DNA of 64,000 nt from Shewanella sp. AS1 (GCF_021412565.1 NZ_JAKCLJ010000002.1:62001-126000); one strand, 5' to 3'. Positions 8,565 through 17,237 are shown, counted from the first letter of the stretch. Translations and numbers: made by a program. Notes: generated from the letters alone by a model not told the origin.

Positions 8565-9497
8565 ATGAAGGACTATCATAAAATCCTTGTTGTAGTGGAT
8601 CCAACAAAAGATACTCAACCCGCCCTTGCAAGGGCAATCGATCTGGCCTCTAAGAATCAGGCCAGTATCACAGTCTTCCTGTCGATATTCGATTTTTCCT
8701 ATGAGATGACCTCCATCTTATCGGGAAATGAACGTGAAGCGATGCGCCAGGGCGTGATTGCTCAGCGTAAAGCCTGGTTGGAAGAGGTATTAGAGCACCA
8801 TCCACATCCCAGTGTTAAAATAAGCGCCGAAGTCGTTTGGCATAATCGCCCTTTTGAGAGCATTATTCTGCAAGCAATCGAAGGCGAGTTTGATCTCATT
8901 GTCAAAGGTACCCACCAGCACGATAAATTAAAGTCGGTTATTTTCACACCAACCGACTGGCACTTAATGCGCAAGTCCCCTATTCCTGTTCTCTTGGTGA
9001 AAGAGCATGACTGGCCCGTAGCGGGCAAAATTTTATGTGCCGTCAATGTCACATCAGAAGATAATGACCATCAATCCCTCAACGGTAAAATAATCGAACA
9101 CGCCATGGATCTCGCGAAAAAGTTTGATGCGCAGGTTCACTTAGTCAATGGCTACCCTGGTACCCCAGTGAATCTGGCCATAGAACTCCCCGATTTCGAT
9201 GCCCATACCTATAGTGAAACAGTTCGTCTGCAGCATGAGCAGCGGGTCTGTTCGCTTGCAAACAGTTATGGCATTGGCAGTGATTTTTGCCATGTTAAAG
9301 AGGGACTGCCGGAAGATGTGATCCCAGAGTTGGCCGAGCAGCTTGATGCTGAACTGGTGATTTTAGGCACTGTTGGCCGCACTGGATTCTCTGCAGCCCT
9401 TATCGGTAACACGGCCGAACATGTCATTGACAGTATTGATTGCGATCTTCTCGCCATCAAACCCGACGGTTACCATTCGCCACTCGATGTAAATTGA
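8565..9497 (+). CDS. uspE: Universal stress protein UspE
   Basis: Tandem-type universal stress protein of 310 residues: two Usp domains (about 5-150 and 155-300). The second carries the nucleotide-binding type motif LGTVGRTGFSAALIGNTAE. As in E. coli, it follows fnr. AAGGAAAC precedes the ATG. A weak FNR-like sequence (TTGATCTAAGACAA, 8493-8506) lies upstream but has two mismatches in its second half. A terminator follows at 9513. Confidence 0.92.
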   Translation: MKDYHKILVVVDPTKDTQPALARAIDLASKNQASITVFLSIFDFSYEMTSILSGNEREAMRQGVIAQRKAWLEEVLEHHPHPSVKISAEVVWHNRPFESIILQAIEGEFDLIVKGTHQHDKLKSVIFTPTDWHLMRKSPIPVLLVKEHDWPVAGKILCAVNVTSEDNDHQSLNGKIIEHAMDLAKKFDAQVHLVNGYPGTPVNLAIELPDFDAHTYSETVRLQHEQRVCSLANSYGIGSDFCHVKEGLPEDVIPELAEQLDAELVILGTVGRTGFSAALIGNTAEHVIDSIDCDLLAIKPDGYHSPLDVN

Positions 9498-9512
9498 CCC
9501 CTAGCAAATGAT

Positions 9513-9539
9513 AAGGCGGCTTCTTAAGGCCGCCTTTTT
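9513..9539 (+). terminator. Terminator after uspE
   Basis: AAGGCGGC and GCCGCCTT form an 8-bp stem around an 8-nt loop, followed by Ts. It separates uspE from ttcA. Confidence 0.85.
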
Positions 9540-9609
9540 AAGCTATACTACGCCGCCCGTAAATTACGATACGACTTTCAATATTTTAAGCAGTAGGCGC
9601 GTTTTTATT

Positions 9610-10560
9610 ATGTCTGACGAAACCCTTTCAAAAAAGCAGATCACTCGATTAAACAAGTTACAGAAAAAACTGAGACGCGAAGTCGGCTCAGCGATTGCTG
9701 ATTACAACATGATCGAAGAAGGTGATACTGTGATGTGCTGCCTTTCTGGCGGTAAAGACAGTTATGCCATGTTAGATATTCTGCTTAATCTGCAGCAGCG
9801 TGCCCCTGTCTCCTTTAATCTGGTGGCAGTCAACTTAGATCAAAAGCAACCCGGTTTTCCTGAGGATATTCTGCCCGCTTATCTGGACAGTTTAAATGTG
9901 CCCTACCACATCCTAGAAAAAGACACCTACTCGATTGTTAAAGATAAAATTCCTGAAGGTAAAACCACCTGCTCGCTCTGCAGTCGTTTACGCAGAGGAA
10001 CTCTCTATGGCTTCGCGCAAAAGATAGGCGCCACTAAGATTGCCCTTGGCCACCACAGGGATGACATCATTGAGACACTTTTCCTCAATATGTTTTACGC
10101 GGGTAAACAAAAGGCGATGCCGCCAAAACTGCTTTCCGATGATGGTGCCAATGTGGTTATTCGTCCACTGGCTTATTGCCGAGAAAAAGATATCAGTGAA
10201 TATGCCACGTTAAAGGCCTTCCCAATTATTCCCTGTAACCTTTGTGGATCTCAGGAAAACCTGAAACGTGCTGCGGTAAAAGAGATGCTCAAAAGCTGGG
10301 ATAAACAATTTCCGGGACGTATCGAAACCATTTTTACCGCTATGCAAAATACCAGCCCGTCTCAAGGCGTTGACAGGGAGCAATTCGATTTCGTCTCCCT
10401 TAAACGGGATCCCGATGCACCTATGAAGGGTGATGTGGCCGAAGCGGATCTGCCCGCCTTTGATTTCCTCGATATCTCTAACAGTGGCCATATCGATCTC
10501 GATGCGGCAAAGCGCAGCACGGCTCAGCAAATTGACGTGGTCAGCACCTATACGCCTTAA
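9610..10560 (+). CDS. ttcA: tRNA 2-thiocytidine biosynthesis protein TtcA
   Basis: PP-loop ATPase with an Fe-S cluster that thiolates C32 of certain tRNAs. The ATG at 9610 gives 316 residues, close to the E. coli protein. The PP-loop SGGKDS lies at 46-51, and paired cysteine motifs C121-SL-C124 and C209-NL-C212 supply cluster/sulfur ligands. The reading frame is open further upstream to 9508, but that stretch contains the uspE terminator and does not resemble TtcA. The cluster makes the enzyme oxygen-sensitive in principle, in keeping with the oxygen-response neighbourhood. Confidence 0.95.
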   Translation: MSDETLSKKQITRLNKLQKKLRREVGSAIADYNMIEEGDTVMCCLSGGKDSYAMLDILLNLQQRAPVSFNLVAVNLDQKQPGFPEDILPAYLDSLNVPYHILEKDTYSIVKDKIPEGKTTCSLCSRLRRGTLYGFAQKIGATKIALGHHRDDIIETLFLNMFYAGKQKAMPPKLLSDDGANVVIRPLAYCREKDISEYATLKAFPIIPCNLCGSQENLKRAAVKEMLKSWDKQFPGRIETIFTAMQNTSPSQGVDREQFDFVSLKRDPDAPMKGDVAEADLPAFDFLDISNSGHIDLDAAKRSTAQQIDVVSTYTP

Positions 10561-10606
10561 CTCTTTTTTTACGTCAACGTATTTATGGACGGAACTGTTA
10601 AGCATT

Positions 10607-10633
10607 AAAAAGCCCTCATCATGAGGGCTTTTT
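10607..10633. terminator. Bidirectional terminator between ttcA and the DUF2987 gene
   Basis: AAAAAGCCCTCAT and ATGAGGGCTTTTT are perfect 13-base arms around a single C, with A- and T-runs on either side. It serves both convergent genes. Confidence 0.9.
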
Positions 10634-10655
10634 CGCGAGAATGTATGGTGAAAAG

Positions 10656-11276
10656 TTATTGCTTAAACCAGGGGCTGATTATGGTGGGCTTAGCATCGAA
10701 TGCTAACTCATCCATGCTGTCGATTTGAGAAGCTGACAAGGTAAACCGGGCTTCTATCGATTGCTGCTCACCATCGAAAATCACGCTACTTCTGTCGTCA
10801 AACTCAAATGTCAGCCCATCGATATCGCTGGAAAAGTAGCGCAACGGAAAACCCTGCATCGACTTATATAAGTCATTCATCTGCTGCTTAAGTTCGATAA
10901 GTTCAGCCTGGCGATATCTGTGTTGGGTCTGTTTTGCTCTGATCTGCATGCCAATACCACACTGGCTTGCATCATTTACCATCTCCAGCTGGATCAAGGC
11001 TCTGTCGGATTTCAATCTATCGTCATAGGGAATAAAAATCCGCTGTGCCTGGTTCACAACCAATGGAAACACTTCCTTTTCGGTGCGGATACTCCCCTCT
11101 TTGATAATGCAATCTCCCTGTTTAGGCACAGAAAAGGCAAGATCAATCAGGGGATAATGTCCGGAATTTAACTGCTTTAACCTTTGATAAAACCCTTGAT
11201 ATTCAAGAGTGATTGGCGCAGCTTGGGAAATACAGCTTACGCCTAACAGGCAACTAAACAGCAGTCCTTTGTTCAT
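10656..11276 (-). CDS. DUF2987 family exported protein
   Basis: A 206-residue protein with an N-terminal signal peptide (about residues 1-19, cleavage after SQAA) and a soluble periplasmic domain with two cysteines. It resembles the DUF2987 family seen in Shewanella and relatives; the function is unknown. Its start lies inside the last 23 bases of the upstream bax gene, so translation is probably coupled. It ends at a bidirectional terminator shared with ttcA. Confidence 0.75.
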   Translation of the reverse strand: MNKGLLFSCLLGVSCISQAAPITLEYQGFYQRLKQLNSGHYPLIDLAFSVPKQGDCIIKEGSIRTEKEVFPLVVNQAQRIFIPYDDRLKSDRALIQLEMVNDASQCGIGMQIRAKQTQHRYRQAELIELKQQMNDLYKSMQGFPLRYFSSDIDGLTFEFDDRSSVIFDGEQQSIEARFTLSASQIDSMDELAFDAKPTIISPWFKQ

Positions 11277-12084
11277 TTTTTACCACCAGATATTTTTTAT
11301 TATGTCTGAGCATCTCTAGTAACTCTTCGACATAGGCGCCCTGACGCTCGGAATAATTCATCAAACCGTAAACCAGCTTACTGGCAATAATAGGCTTGTT
11401 TTCCGCACGCAGATCCGCTCGAATAGCTCGAAGAACCGAGTAAGCTTCATTTGAATTGAGGTTTTTCATGTAAGAGCCAACTGAAGCATCAACACTATCA
11501 AAGACGGCCACTTCATGTATAGCCCCAGTATTACGAGACTGAGGCACTAGACCACAACCTTGCTTAAAACACCACTGACCGAAGAAATTTAATCCTTCTC
11601 TTGCAAAACGGCTGCTACCCCAGCCAGTTTCATTCGCAGCTTGGATAAGCACCAAATTTTCAGGCACGATATCGACACGCACAAGCAAATTCTCCAATGC
11701 ATCCAAAGAGACATCGCGCATCTCATATTGATACTTGCTCGCCAGTTTTAAGATACGAAACTTTTCCGCTTCAGAAAGGGCTTGACCGTCATTGAGATGC
11801 TGTTGCGATAACAAGAGGAATTTACGCTCGTCGGCGATGATCTGATTATGATGTGAAATAGCAGGTCTCAGATAGTCAAAAAAGGCTTTTTTCTTTTCAG
11901 ACACGTCAGGAATCGCAGCAAAGTCAGGCACAATACTGCTGCTTGCTTTGTTCTTAACTAATTTACCATTAGCCCTATCACCGTGATCGCCCCCCTGCAT
12001 TACGACAAAAAGCGTCACAACCAATAACGCTGCCGCAACAAGAGTTAACGACACAATTACACTGTTTATCTTACCCGTTTTCAA
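11254..12084 (-). CDS. bax: Bax-like glucosaminidase-domain protein
   Basis: A 276-residue protein with an N-terminal membrane anchor (about 9-30) and a C-terminal glucosaminidase/Bax-type domain acting on peptidoglycan in the periplasm. Conserved family features include LLVRVDIVP, the catalytic-region motif AANETGWGSSRFA with its Glu, and NFFGQWCF. The arrangement agrees with E. coli Bax. The gene is first of a two-gene minus-strand unit, and its 3' end overlaps the DUF2987 gene. The substrate is inferred from the family. Confidence 0.85.
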   Translation of the reverse strand: MKTGKINSVIVSLTLVAAALLVVTLFVVMQGGDHGDRANGKLVKNKASSSIVPDFAAIPDVSEKKKAFFDYLRPAISHHNQIIADERKFLLLSQQHLNDGQALSEAEKFRILKLASKYQYEMRDVSLDALENLLVRVDIVPENLVLIQAANETGWGSSRFAREGLNFFGQWCFKQGCGLVPQSRNTGAIHEVAVFDSVDASVGSYMKNLNSNEAYSVLRAIRADLRAENKPIIASKLVYGLMNYSERQGAYVEELLEMLRHNKKYLVVKNEQRTAV

Positions 12085-12217
12085 CTTAATACACTCTCAT
12101 TTAACTGCAAACGGTAGATTATACTGACCGAGTTCGCTTTGACAAAATAACTACGCAAAAGTGAGATATAGGATATAATATCACAGTTTTTTTGGGGCTT
12201 CAGGAAGGAAAACCCGA

Positions 12218-13114
12218 ATGCAAAAGAATGCATTTCAACAATATCCAAACGTTGTTGCTATTGGTGGCGGCCATGGACTCGGTCGCGTACTCTCATCTTT
12301 ATCATTTCTAGGTGCTCATTTGACGGGCATTGTCGCAACAACCGATAACGGCGGTTCAACCGGCCGCTTAAGAAAAGAGCAGGATTGTATCGCATGGGGC
12401 GATCTGCGCAACTGTCTCTCTCAGCTAGCCACCCGCCCTTCTGTCGGCTCTATGTTATTTGAGTATCGATTTAACGGTCATAGCGAACTTAATCAGCATA
12501 ATCTAGGTAATCTGATGCTCCTTGCATTAGATGAGCTCTGCGTCCGTCCCTTGGAAGCCGTTAACCTGATCCGCAAAATGCTCAATATCGAAACACAATT
12601 GATCCCTATGTCGGAGCAGCCGACCCATCTAGTCGCCATTGCAGCCAGCGGCAATCGTATTCTTGGGGAAGTCCAAGTGGATGAGATGAAAGAGCACCCG
12701 GTTGCACTATCCCTTGAACCTATGGTTGAAGTCACTCAGGAGGCTGTTGAGGCAGTTAAACAGGCCGACCTTATCATACTCGGTCCAGGCAGCTTCTTAA
12801 CCAGTATTATGCCCCCCCTCTTACTGCCCTCATTGAGTCAGGCAATATCCCAGTCAAAAGCGAAAATCATCCTCATTGAGAATCTCACGCAAGAGCCCTC
12901 TGCTGCGGCCAACTTCGAATTGAAAAAACGTCTGGAATGGTTTAAGCAGGTACTAGGGAATAAAAAGGTCAATCACGTCTTGTGTGACGCTGAAACTCAC
13001 TATGAAAAAGACAATATTACCTATTATCCCCTGCGAAGCAGCCATCATATCGCGCTGCACGATCGCCGTGCTCTTGCCGAAGCCTTAGCGCAAATAGTAA
13101 ACCGCCATAAGTAA
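12218..13114 (+). CDS. YvcK/CofD-family protein (YbhK-like)
   Basis: A 298-residue Rossmann-like protein of the gluconeogenesis-factor YvcK family (E. coli YbhK). Visible motifs are AIGGGHGLGRVL (nucleotide-sugar binding loop), TTDNGGSTGRLR and GDLRNCL at 30-80, HNLGNLM, and LGPGSFLTSIMPPLL at about 190-204. In Bacillus, YvcK affects carbon metabolism and cell-wall synthesis and binds UDP-sugars; whether that applies here is inference. GGAAGGAA precedes the ATG, and TATAAT at 12174-12179 may be its -10 element, with no good -35. Confidence 0.85.
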   Translation: MQKNAFQQYPNVVAIGGGHGLGRVLSSLSFLGAHLTGIVATTDNGGSTGRLRKEQDCIAWGDLRNCLSQLATRPSVGSMLFEYRFNGHSELNQHNLGNLMLLALDELCVRPLEAVNLIRKMLNIETQLIPMSEQPTHLVAIAASGNRILGEVQVDEMKEHPVALSLEPMVEVTQEAVEAVKQADLIILGPGSFLTSIMPPLLLPSLSQAISQSKAKIILIENLTQEPSAAANFELKKRLEWFKQVLGNKKVNHVLCDAETHYEKDNITYYPLRSSHHIALHDRRALAEALAQIVNRHK

Positions 13115-13237
13115 ATTTTACCTCACAAGAATTCGCAGTGATGAACAGCAAGATAGGTACAAATAAAAGTAAAAGTACAAACAAAATGCACAGAATGAGA
13201 ACTAGAAGATAAACAGGACTAAAGCAATATGTCAGAA

Positions 13238-13271
13238 CTTGCTGTAAGGAAAATGCATCACTTGCAGCAAG
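13238..13271. other. Hairpin between convergent yvcK-family gene and aspC
   Basis: CTTGCTGTAAG and CTTGCAGCAAG form an 11-bp stem (one G-U pair) around a 12-nt loop. No convincing T-run follows on either strand, so it may be a weak terminator or 3' end stabiliser. The rest of 13115-13299 is A-rich, with no convincing gene. Confidence 0.35.
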
Positions 13272-13299
13272 CTCTGGGATCTGGATTAAATCACCTAGA

Positions 13300-14493
13300 T
13301 TAAATAACCTGGGCAATCGCCTTGCAGATAGTCTGCATATTATCTTGTGTCATGCCTGCAACGCTGATGCGACCAGAACCGACAATATAGATAGCAAACT
13401 CATCCCGCAGACGTTCTACCTGAGCTTTGTTCAAACCTGAAAAGCTAAACATGCCATTCTGACGTGAAATAAAGCTAAAGTCTTGACTCACCCCTTGTAA
13501 CTTCAGGCTCTCTACAAACAGCACTCGCATCTGGGCGATGCGATCACGCATCTCTTGGAGTTCACTCTCCCATAATGATGCAAGCTCAGCATCATTGAGA
13601 ATTGTCGCGACGATCAAAGCGCCATGAGCCGGTGGATTAGAATAGTTAGCACGTATGGTGCTTTTCACCTGACTAAACGCCTTCTCAGCTGTGGCAGTAT
13701 CTTTGGCAACCACAGTAACGGCGCCGATTCGCTCATTATAAAGACCAAAGTTCTTGGAAAATGAGTTCGCGATGATAAGCTCTGGCACCTTTGCTGCCAC
13801 AATGCGTAGCCCTGCCGCATCCTCTTCAACCCCGGAACCAAATCCTTGATAGGCAAAGTCAAACAGCGGCACTAGCCCTTTTTCTAAACAGAAATTGGCT
13901 ATAGTGTTCCACTGCTTTAGATCTAAATCGATCCCTGTTGGGTTGTGACAGCAACCGTGAAGCAGCAACAGATCGCCTTCGCTGGCTTGCTCAAGGTCGC
14001 TTAGCATAGCGGCAAAATCCATATTGTGGTTTGCTGCATCATAATAAGTGTACGGTTTCACTTCTAAACCAGCAGACTTAAAAATATTATTGTGATTGGC
14101 CCAGGTAGGGTTACTCACCCAGACGGTCTTGGACTTGGTATTATTGACCACAAACTCGGCGGCAACACGCAATGAACCCGTGCCACCTGGTGCCTGAGCT
14201 GTTACTGCCCGCTGCGCTTTCACTATGATGTGATCTTGACCAAAAAGAAGAGCTTGCACCGCAGCATTATAGGGCTGAACACCATCGATCCCCAGGTAGC
14301 TTTTGCTAGTTTCACTGTCCAGCAGTTTTTGTTCTGCCAATTTCACCGATTTTAGGATTGGCGTCTTACCCGACTCATCCTTATAGATACCAACACCCAG
14401 GTTGACTTTATTTGGGCGAGGATCGGCTTTAAATGCATCGGTGAGTCCAAGAATAGGGTCAGCAGGTGCCAGTTCAACCTGATTAAATATCAT
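13300..14493 (-). CDS. aspC: Aspartate/aromatic aminotransferase
   Basis: PLP-dependent class I aminotransferase that interconverts aspartate and 2-oxoglutarate with oxaloacetate and glutamate, with likely activity on aromatic amino acids. The 397 residues align with E. coli AspC almost throughout ([33 protein letters not shown]). The Schiff-base lysine is K247 in [10 protein letters not shown]. TyrB-like substrate breadth cannot be excluded from sequence. The gene runs alone on the minus strand. Confidence 0.93.
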   Translation of the reverse strand: MIFNQVELAPADPILGLTDAFKADPRPNKVNLGVGIYKDESGKTPILKSVKLAEQKLLDSETSKSYLGIDGVQPYNAAVQALLFGQDHIIVKAQRAVTAQAPGGTGSLRVAAEFVVNNTKSKTVWVSNPTWANHNNIFKSAGLEVKPYTYYDAANHNMDFAAMLSDLEQASEGDLLLLHGCCHNPTGIDLDLKQWNTIANFCLEKGLVPLFDFAYQGFGSGVEEDAAGLRIVAAKVPELIIANSFSKNFGLYNERIGAVTVVAKDTATAEKAFSQVKSTIRANYSNPPAHGALIVATILNDAELASLWESELQEMRDRIAQMRVLFVESLKLQGVSQDFSFISRQNGMFSFSGLNKAQVERLRDEFAIYIVGSGRISVAGMTQDNMQTICKAIAQVI

Positions 14494-14833
14494 GATGGTG
14501 TCCTAATAGTAGATCGGTAGAGAAGTGTTCCGCCTGTTATACCACTGTCACAGACGCCTTCATAGTGGATTTTGTTCATCTGAAACTTTTTTCAATAAAG
14601 ATAAGATTATCTTCAATATTCTGAGAAAATTTTGCAGAAATATAAATATGCTGACAAGTTTTTTGATTTTATTCAATTTAGTTAAATTGGGATCAGCCGT
14701 CGGACGAAAAAGCAAAAACAGCCTCAAAGCCAGAGTTCACCTAGGTTCTCAACTTCTCCCCTAACCCACCTGTGTATTCGTCATGACTGAACTGTTTTGT
14801 TGACTTAGTTTAAATTACGGCTAATTAAAAAAC
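14494..14833. other. Intergenic region upstream of aspC
   Basis: 340 bp, AT-rich. It should hold the aspC promoter (a TATAAC hexamer reads on the minus strand near 14540), but I see no convincing -35. The 79-codon plus-strand frame at 14525-14764 has no ribosome site and a low-complexity composition, so I do not call it. No other feature seen. Confidence 0.4.
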
Positions 14834-14865
14834 AAAAAAGCCTCAATTTTCATTGAGGCTTTTTT
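14834..14865 (-). terminator. Terminator of the tRNA-Gly-Cys-Leu operon
   Basis: AAAAAAGCCTCAAT and ATTGAGGCTTTTTT are perfect arms around TTTC, located just downstream of tRNA-Leu on the minus strand. It is nearly symmetrical and could work in both directions. Confidence 0.9.
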
Positions 14866-14878
14866 GTCATTTTTATGA

Positions 14879-14964
14879 TGGTACCCGAGGCCAGACTTGA
14901 ACTGGCACGCTTATTCAGCGAGGGATTTTAAATCCCTTGTGTCTACCGATTCCACCACTCGGGC
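14879..14964 (-). tRNA. tRNA-Leu (anticodon TAA)
   Basis: 86-nt class II tRNA with encoded CCA. The acceptor stem GCCCGAG pairs with CTCGGGT. The anticodon loop TTTAAAA gives anticodon TAA, and a long variable arm is present. It is last gene of the minus-strand array, matching the order of E. coli glyW-cysT-leuZ. Confidence 0.96.
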
Positions 14965-15011
14965 AAAAGTGTGTTTTAGCGTTACTATTCTATTAACGAT
15001 AAAACTTAATG

Positions 15012-15085
15012 TGGAGGCGCGACCCGGAGTCGAACCGAGATCGACGGATTTGCAATCCGCAGCATAGCCATTCTGCCATCGCGCC
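15012..15085 (-). tRNA. tRNA-Cys (anticodon GCA)
   Basis: 74-nt tRNA with encoded CCA. Acceptor GGCGCGA pairs with TCGCGCC, discriminator U, and anticodon GCA lies in the loop TTGCAAA. It sits between the Gly copies and tRNA-Leu. Confidence 0.96.
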
Positions 15086-15111
15086 AAATGATGATTTCCA
15101 ATGCTTTATAT

Positions 15112-15211
15112 TGGAGCGACATATCGGGTTCGAACCAATAAAAAACCCATAATCTATACCTTGGCAAGGTATCGCCCATTCTCTACAAAGAGTCAACTGA
15201 GCTAATGTCGC
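15112..15211 (-). pseudogene. Expanded tRNA-Gly(GCC)-like sequence
   Basis: A 100-nt relative of the 76-nt tRNA-Gly at 15227-15302. The acceptor stem (GCGACAT/ATGTCGC), anticodon stem-loop with GCC, T-arm (one G-U pair) and CCA are intact. The D-stem can still pair as GCTC/GGGC. Extra bases lie only in loops: the D-loop has 21 nt instead of 8, including a small CTCT-TTGT-AGAG hairpin, and the variable loop has 16 nt instead of 5 with a T-run. The D-loop GG that normally contacts the T-loop is lost, so ordinary tRNA function is doubtful. It should be transcribed with the array. Confidence 0.75.
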
Positions 15212-15226
15212 ATCACTTTTAAATAT

Positions 15227-15302
15227 TGGAGCGACATATCGGGTTCGAACCGATGACCTATACCTTGGCAAGGTATCGCTCTACCAACTGAGCTAATGTC
15301 GC
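15227..15302 (-). tRNA. tRNA-Gly (anticodon GCC)
   Basis: 76-nt canonical tRNA with encoded CCA. Acceptor GCGACAT/ATGTCGC, D-arm GCTC/GAGC, anticodon GCC in TTGCCAA, and a T-arm with TTCGAAC. It is the intact Gly gene of the operon. Confidence 0.96.
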
Positions 15303-15338
15303 ATCACTTATTACGTCAACTTTAGCTGTTAACATTAA

Positions 15339-15382
15339 CAAAGGTATCGTCTTTTCACCTTTGTCAACTGAGCTAATGTCGC
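15339..15382 (-). pseudogene. 5' remnant of a tRNA-Gly gene
   Basis: The first 18 nt of tRNA-Gly (GCGACATTAGCTCAGTTG) recur here and continue, after 15 foreign bases, with CGATACCTT, the start of the anticodon stem. No 3' half follows. The insertion point is the same D-loop position as in the expanded copy. The foreign bases let ACAAAGGT pair with ACCTTTGT, giving an 8-bp hairpin. It lies between the array promoter and the intact tRNA-Gly, so it would be part of the precursor leader. Confidence 0.65.
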
Positions 15383-15441
15383 ATCGTATTTACATCATAT
15401 ATTGCAAACAAGGAAATTGTTTCCCCTGACTGCGGATTGGC

Positions 15442-15469
15442 ATTCTACCGATTTACTAAAAAGAGTCAA
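15442..15469 (-). promoter_or_regulatory. Promoter of the tRNA-Gly-Cys-Leu array
   Basis: On the minus strand, TTGACT (-35, 15464-15469) and TAGAAT (-10, 15442-15447) are separated by 16 bp and followed by a fairly GC-rich discriminator, as expected for a stable-RNA promoter. Transcription would begin near 15435. Confidence 0.75.
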
Positions 15470-15551
15470 CGCTATTTTCCGTAATTATCGAGCTTAATTA
15501 ACTGTTTGCTGCAATAATCATCTTTATGCTTTTTTGTTATTCACTACGCAT

Positions 15552-15581
15552 AAAAAAAACGCCTTAGTGCTAGCTAAGGCG
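15552..15581 (-). terminator. Terminator after gapB
   Basis: On the minus strand CGCCTTAG and CTAAGGCG form an 8-bp stem around a 6-nt loop, followed by eight Ts, 18 nt beyond the gapB stop. Confidence 0.9.
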
Positions 15582-15598
15582 CTTTTATTTATAACGGC

Positions 15599-17035
15599 TT
15601 AAACAGCTGGAAGGGATTGATAGTTAAGCCCTAGCATCTTCTGCATTACACCAATAACCTGGCAGCTATAGCCAAACTCGTTGTCATACCAAACATACAG
15701 AATAGTACGATTTCCTTCGGCGATAGTCGCCTGTGAGTCAACTACACCCGCGTAACGAGAACCAACCAGATCCGATGATACGATCTCTGTTGACTCAGTA
15801 AAATCAACCTGGTTCTGTAGCTCAGAAGATAGTGCCACATTGCGAAGATATTCATTCATATCTTCTTTGTTGGTTTCGCCATTAAGGTTAAGGCTGATAA
15901 TCGCCATTGATACGTTAGGCGTCGGTACACGAATAGCGTTACCCGTTAATTTACCCGCAAGTACTGGCAGCGCTTTCGCCACGGCTTTCGCGGCCCCCGT
16001 CTCGGTGATCACCATGTTCAGCGGTGCACTGCGGCCACGACGGTCAGCTTTATGATAATTATCGATCAGGTTTTGATCGTTAGTGTATGAGTGAATGGTT
16101 TCCACATGACCGTTCACAATGCCGTACTTGTCATTGACCGCTTTCAATACTGGCGTGATTGCGTTGGTTGTGCAGCTTGCTGCTGAAACGATAGTGTCTT
16201 CATCTAAAATATCGGCTTCATTAACACCATACACGATATTCTTGATTGCGCCTTTCGCCGGTGCAGTTAACAATACTTTAGCAGCGCCTTTTGACTTAAG
16301 ATGCAAACCAAGGCCCGCTTCATCCTTCCAGATGCCGGTATTGTCGACAACCAACGCATCGTTGATGCCATGTTGAGTGTAATCGACTTCGTCAGGAGAA
16401 TTAGCATAAATCACTTGGATATAAGTACCGTTGGCAATAATGGCATTATTCTCTTCATCGACAACAACAGACCCATTAAAAGGTCCATGGACTGAATCTC
16501 GGCGTAATAAGCTGGCGCGTTTTTCAAGATCGCCCTTGCGGCCACCACGTAACACAATTGCACGTAGGCGTAGTTTATTACTCACACCGGTGCGCTCAAT
16601 CAACAAGCGTGCAAGCAGGCGTCCGATGCGGCCAAAACCGTAAAGCACAACATCGCGTGCTTGCTGGGTATCTTCATGGTCGATAGCTGAAGCCAGCTGC
16701 TCTGCCATGTATTGTTCAACCTCGCTGGCATCACTATGGTTTTTCCAATAGTTAACGGCTAGCTTACCGATATCAACCTTACATTGCTTTACTGCAAGTT
16801 TGCTTAGCGCAACAACAAAGGGAAAGCTTTCACGTAGTCTTAATTTTTCGCCTACATGACGACGAACCAAACGGTGCGATTTGATGATTTCAATTGTTGA
16901 TGCATTTAGAAGTGGCTTGCCATAGACAACAACTTCAACACCCTGGTTTCTGTATAGTTTTCCAAGTAAAGGCTGCATAGCTTCAGCCATTTCAAAACGC
17001 TCTTGCCAGCTTTGTAGGTGTTTATCAGTGGTCAT
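15599..17035 (-). CDS. gapB: Glyceraldehyde-3-phosphate dehydrogenase, long form
   Basis: NAD(P)-dependent GAPDH of 478 residues. The first about 125 residues form an extra N-terminal region not present in classical GAPDH. The Rossmann motif VVLYGFGRIGRL begins near 128 and the catalytic cysteine is C288 in SAASCTTNA. The C-terminus has WYDNEFGYSCQV. Such long GAPDHs occur beside classical gapA in Shewanella and vibrios and may favour the gluconeogenic direction, which is inference. It is transcribed away from the DUF2989 pseudogene and gapA; a HexR-like palindrome lies upstream at 17200-17214. Confidence 0.92.
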   Translation of the reverse strand: MTTDKHLQSWQERFEMAEAMQPLLGKLYRNQGVEVVVYGKPLLNASTIEIIKSHRLVRRHVGEKLRLRESFPFVVALSKLAVKQCKVDIGKLAVNYWKNHSDASEVEQYMAEQLASAIDHEDTQQARDVVLYGFGRIGRLLARLLIERTGVSNKLRLRAIVLRGGRKGDLEKRASLLRRDSVHGPFNGSVVVDEENNAIIANGTYIQVIYANSPDEVDYTQHGINDALVVDNTGIWKDEAGLGLHLKSKGAAKVLLTAPAKGAIKNIVYGVNEADILDEDTIVSAASCTTNAITPVLKAVNDKYGIVNGHVETIHSYTNDQNLIDNYHKADRRGRSAPLNMVITETGAAKAVAKALPVLAGKLTGNAIRVPTPNVSMAIISLNLNGETNKEDMNEYLRNVALSSELQNQVDFTESTEIVSSDLVGSRYAGVVDSQATIAEGNRTILYVWYDNEFGYSCQVIGVMQKMLGLNYQSLPAV

Positions 17036-17199
17036 TTCAGTTCCTTTATCTCACTTTCACGACAATATTTGTAGAAATGTTTGAGTAACAACAAGAAAAG
17101 ACCAATAATCGAGTTTTAATCACGGTTCGTTTGCTTATTGGTCGGCGGTATTGTAATGAAAAGTGATGGTACAATCTAGTAAGATATTTTCGCTAAACA

Positions 17200-17214
17200 T
17201 GTAATTTTATTAGA
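17200..17214. promoter_or_regulatory. HexR-like operator between gapB and the DUF2989 locus
   Basis: TGTAATTTTATTAGA matches 14 of 15 positions of the HexR consensus as I recall it (TGTARTwwwAYTACA). HexR is the sugar-phosphate-responsive regulator of central carbon metabolism in Shewanella and relatives. The site sits 165 bp upstream of gapB and 24 bp before the broken start of the DUF2989 gene. The consensus is from memory. Confidence 0.55.
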
Positions 17215-17237
17215 CAAAATCGTAAGAAGGAGCTTGA

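Noticed and set aside
9508..9609. Upstream extension of ttcA
   Set aside because: The extension contains the uspE terminator and has no similarity to TtcA, whose normal N-terminus begins at 9610.
13017..13316. 99-codon minus-strand frame across the yvcK-family end and the gap to aspC
   Set aside because: Overlaps two real genes, and its hydrophobic stretch comes from A-rich intergenic DNA read in reverse.
14525..14764. 79-codon plus-strand frame upstream of aspC
   Set aside because: No Shine-Dalgarno, biased low-complexity composition and no family resemblance; it lies in an AT-rich promoter region.
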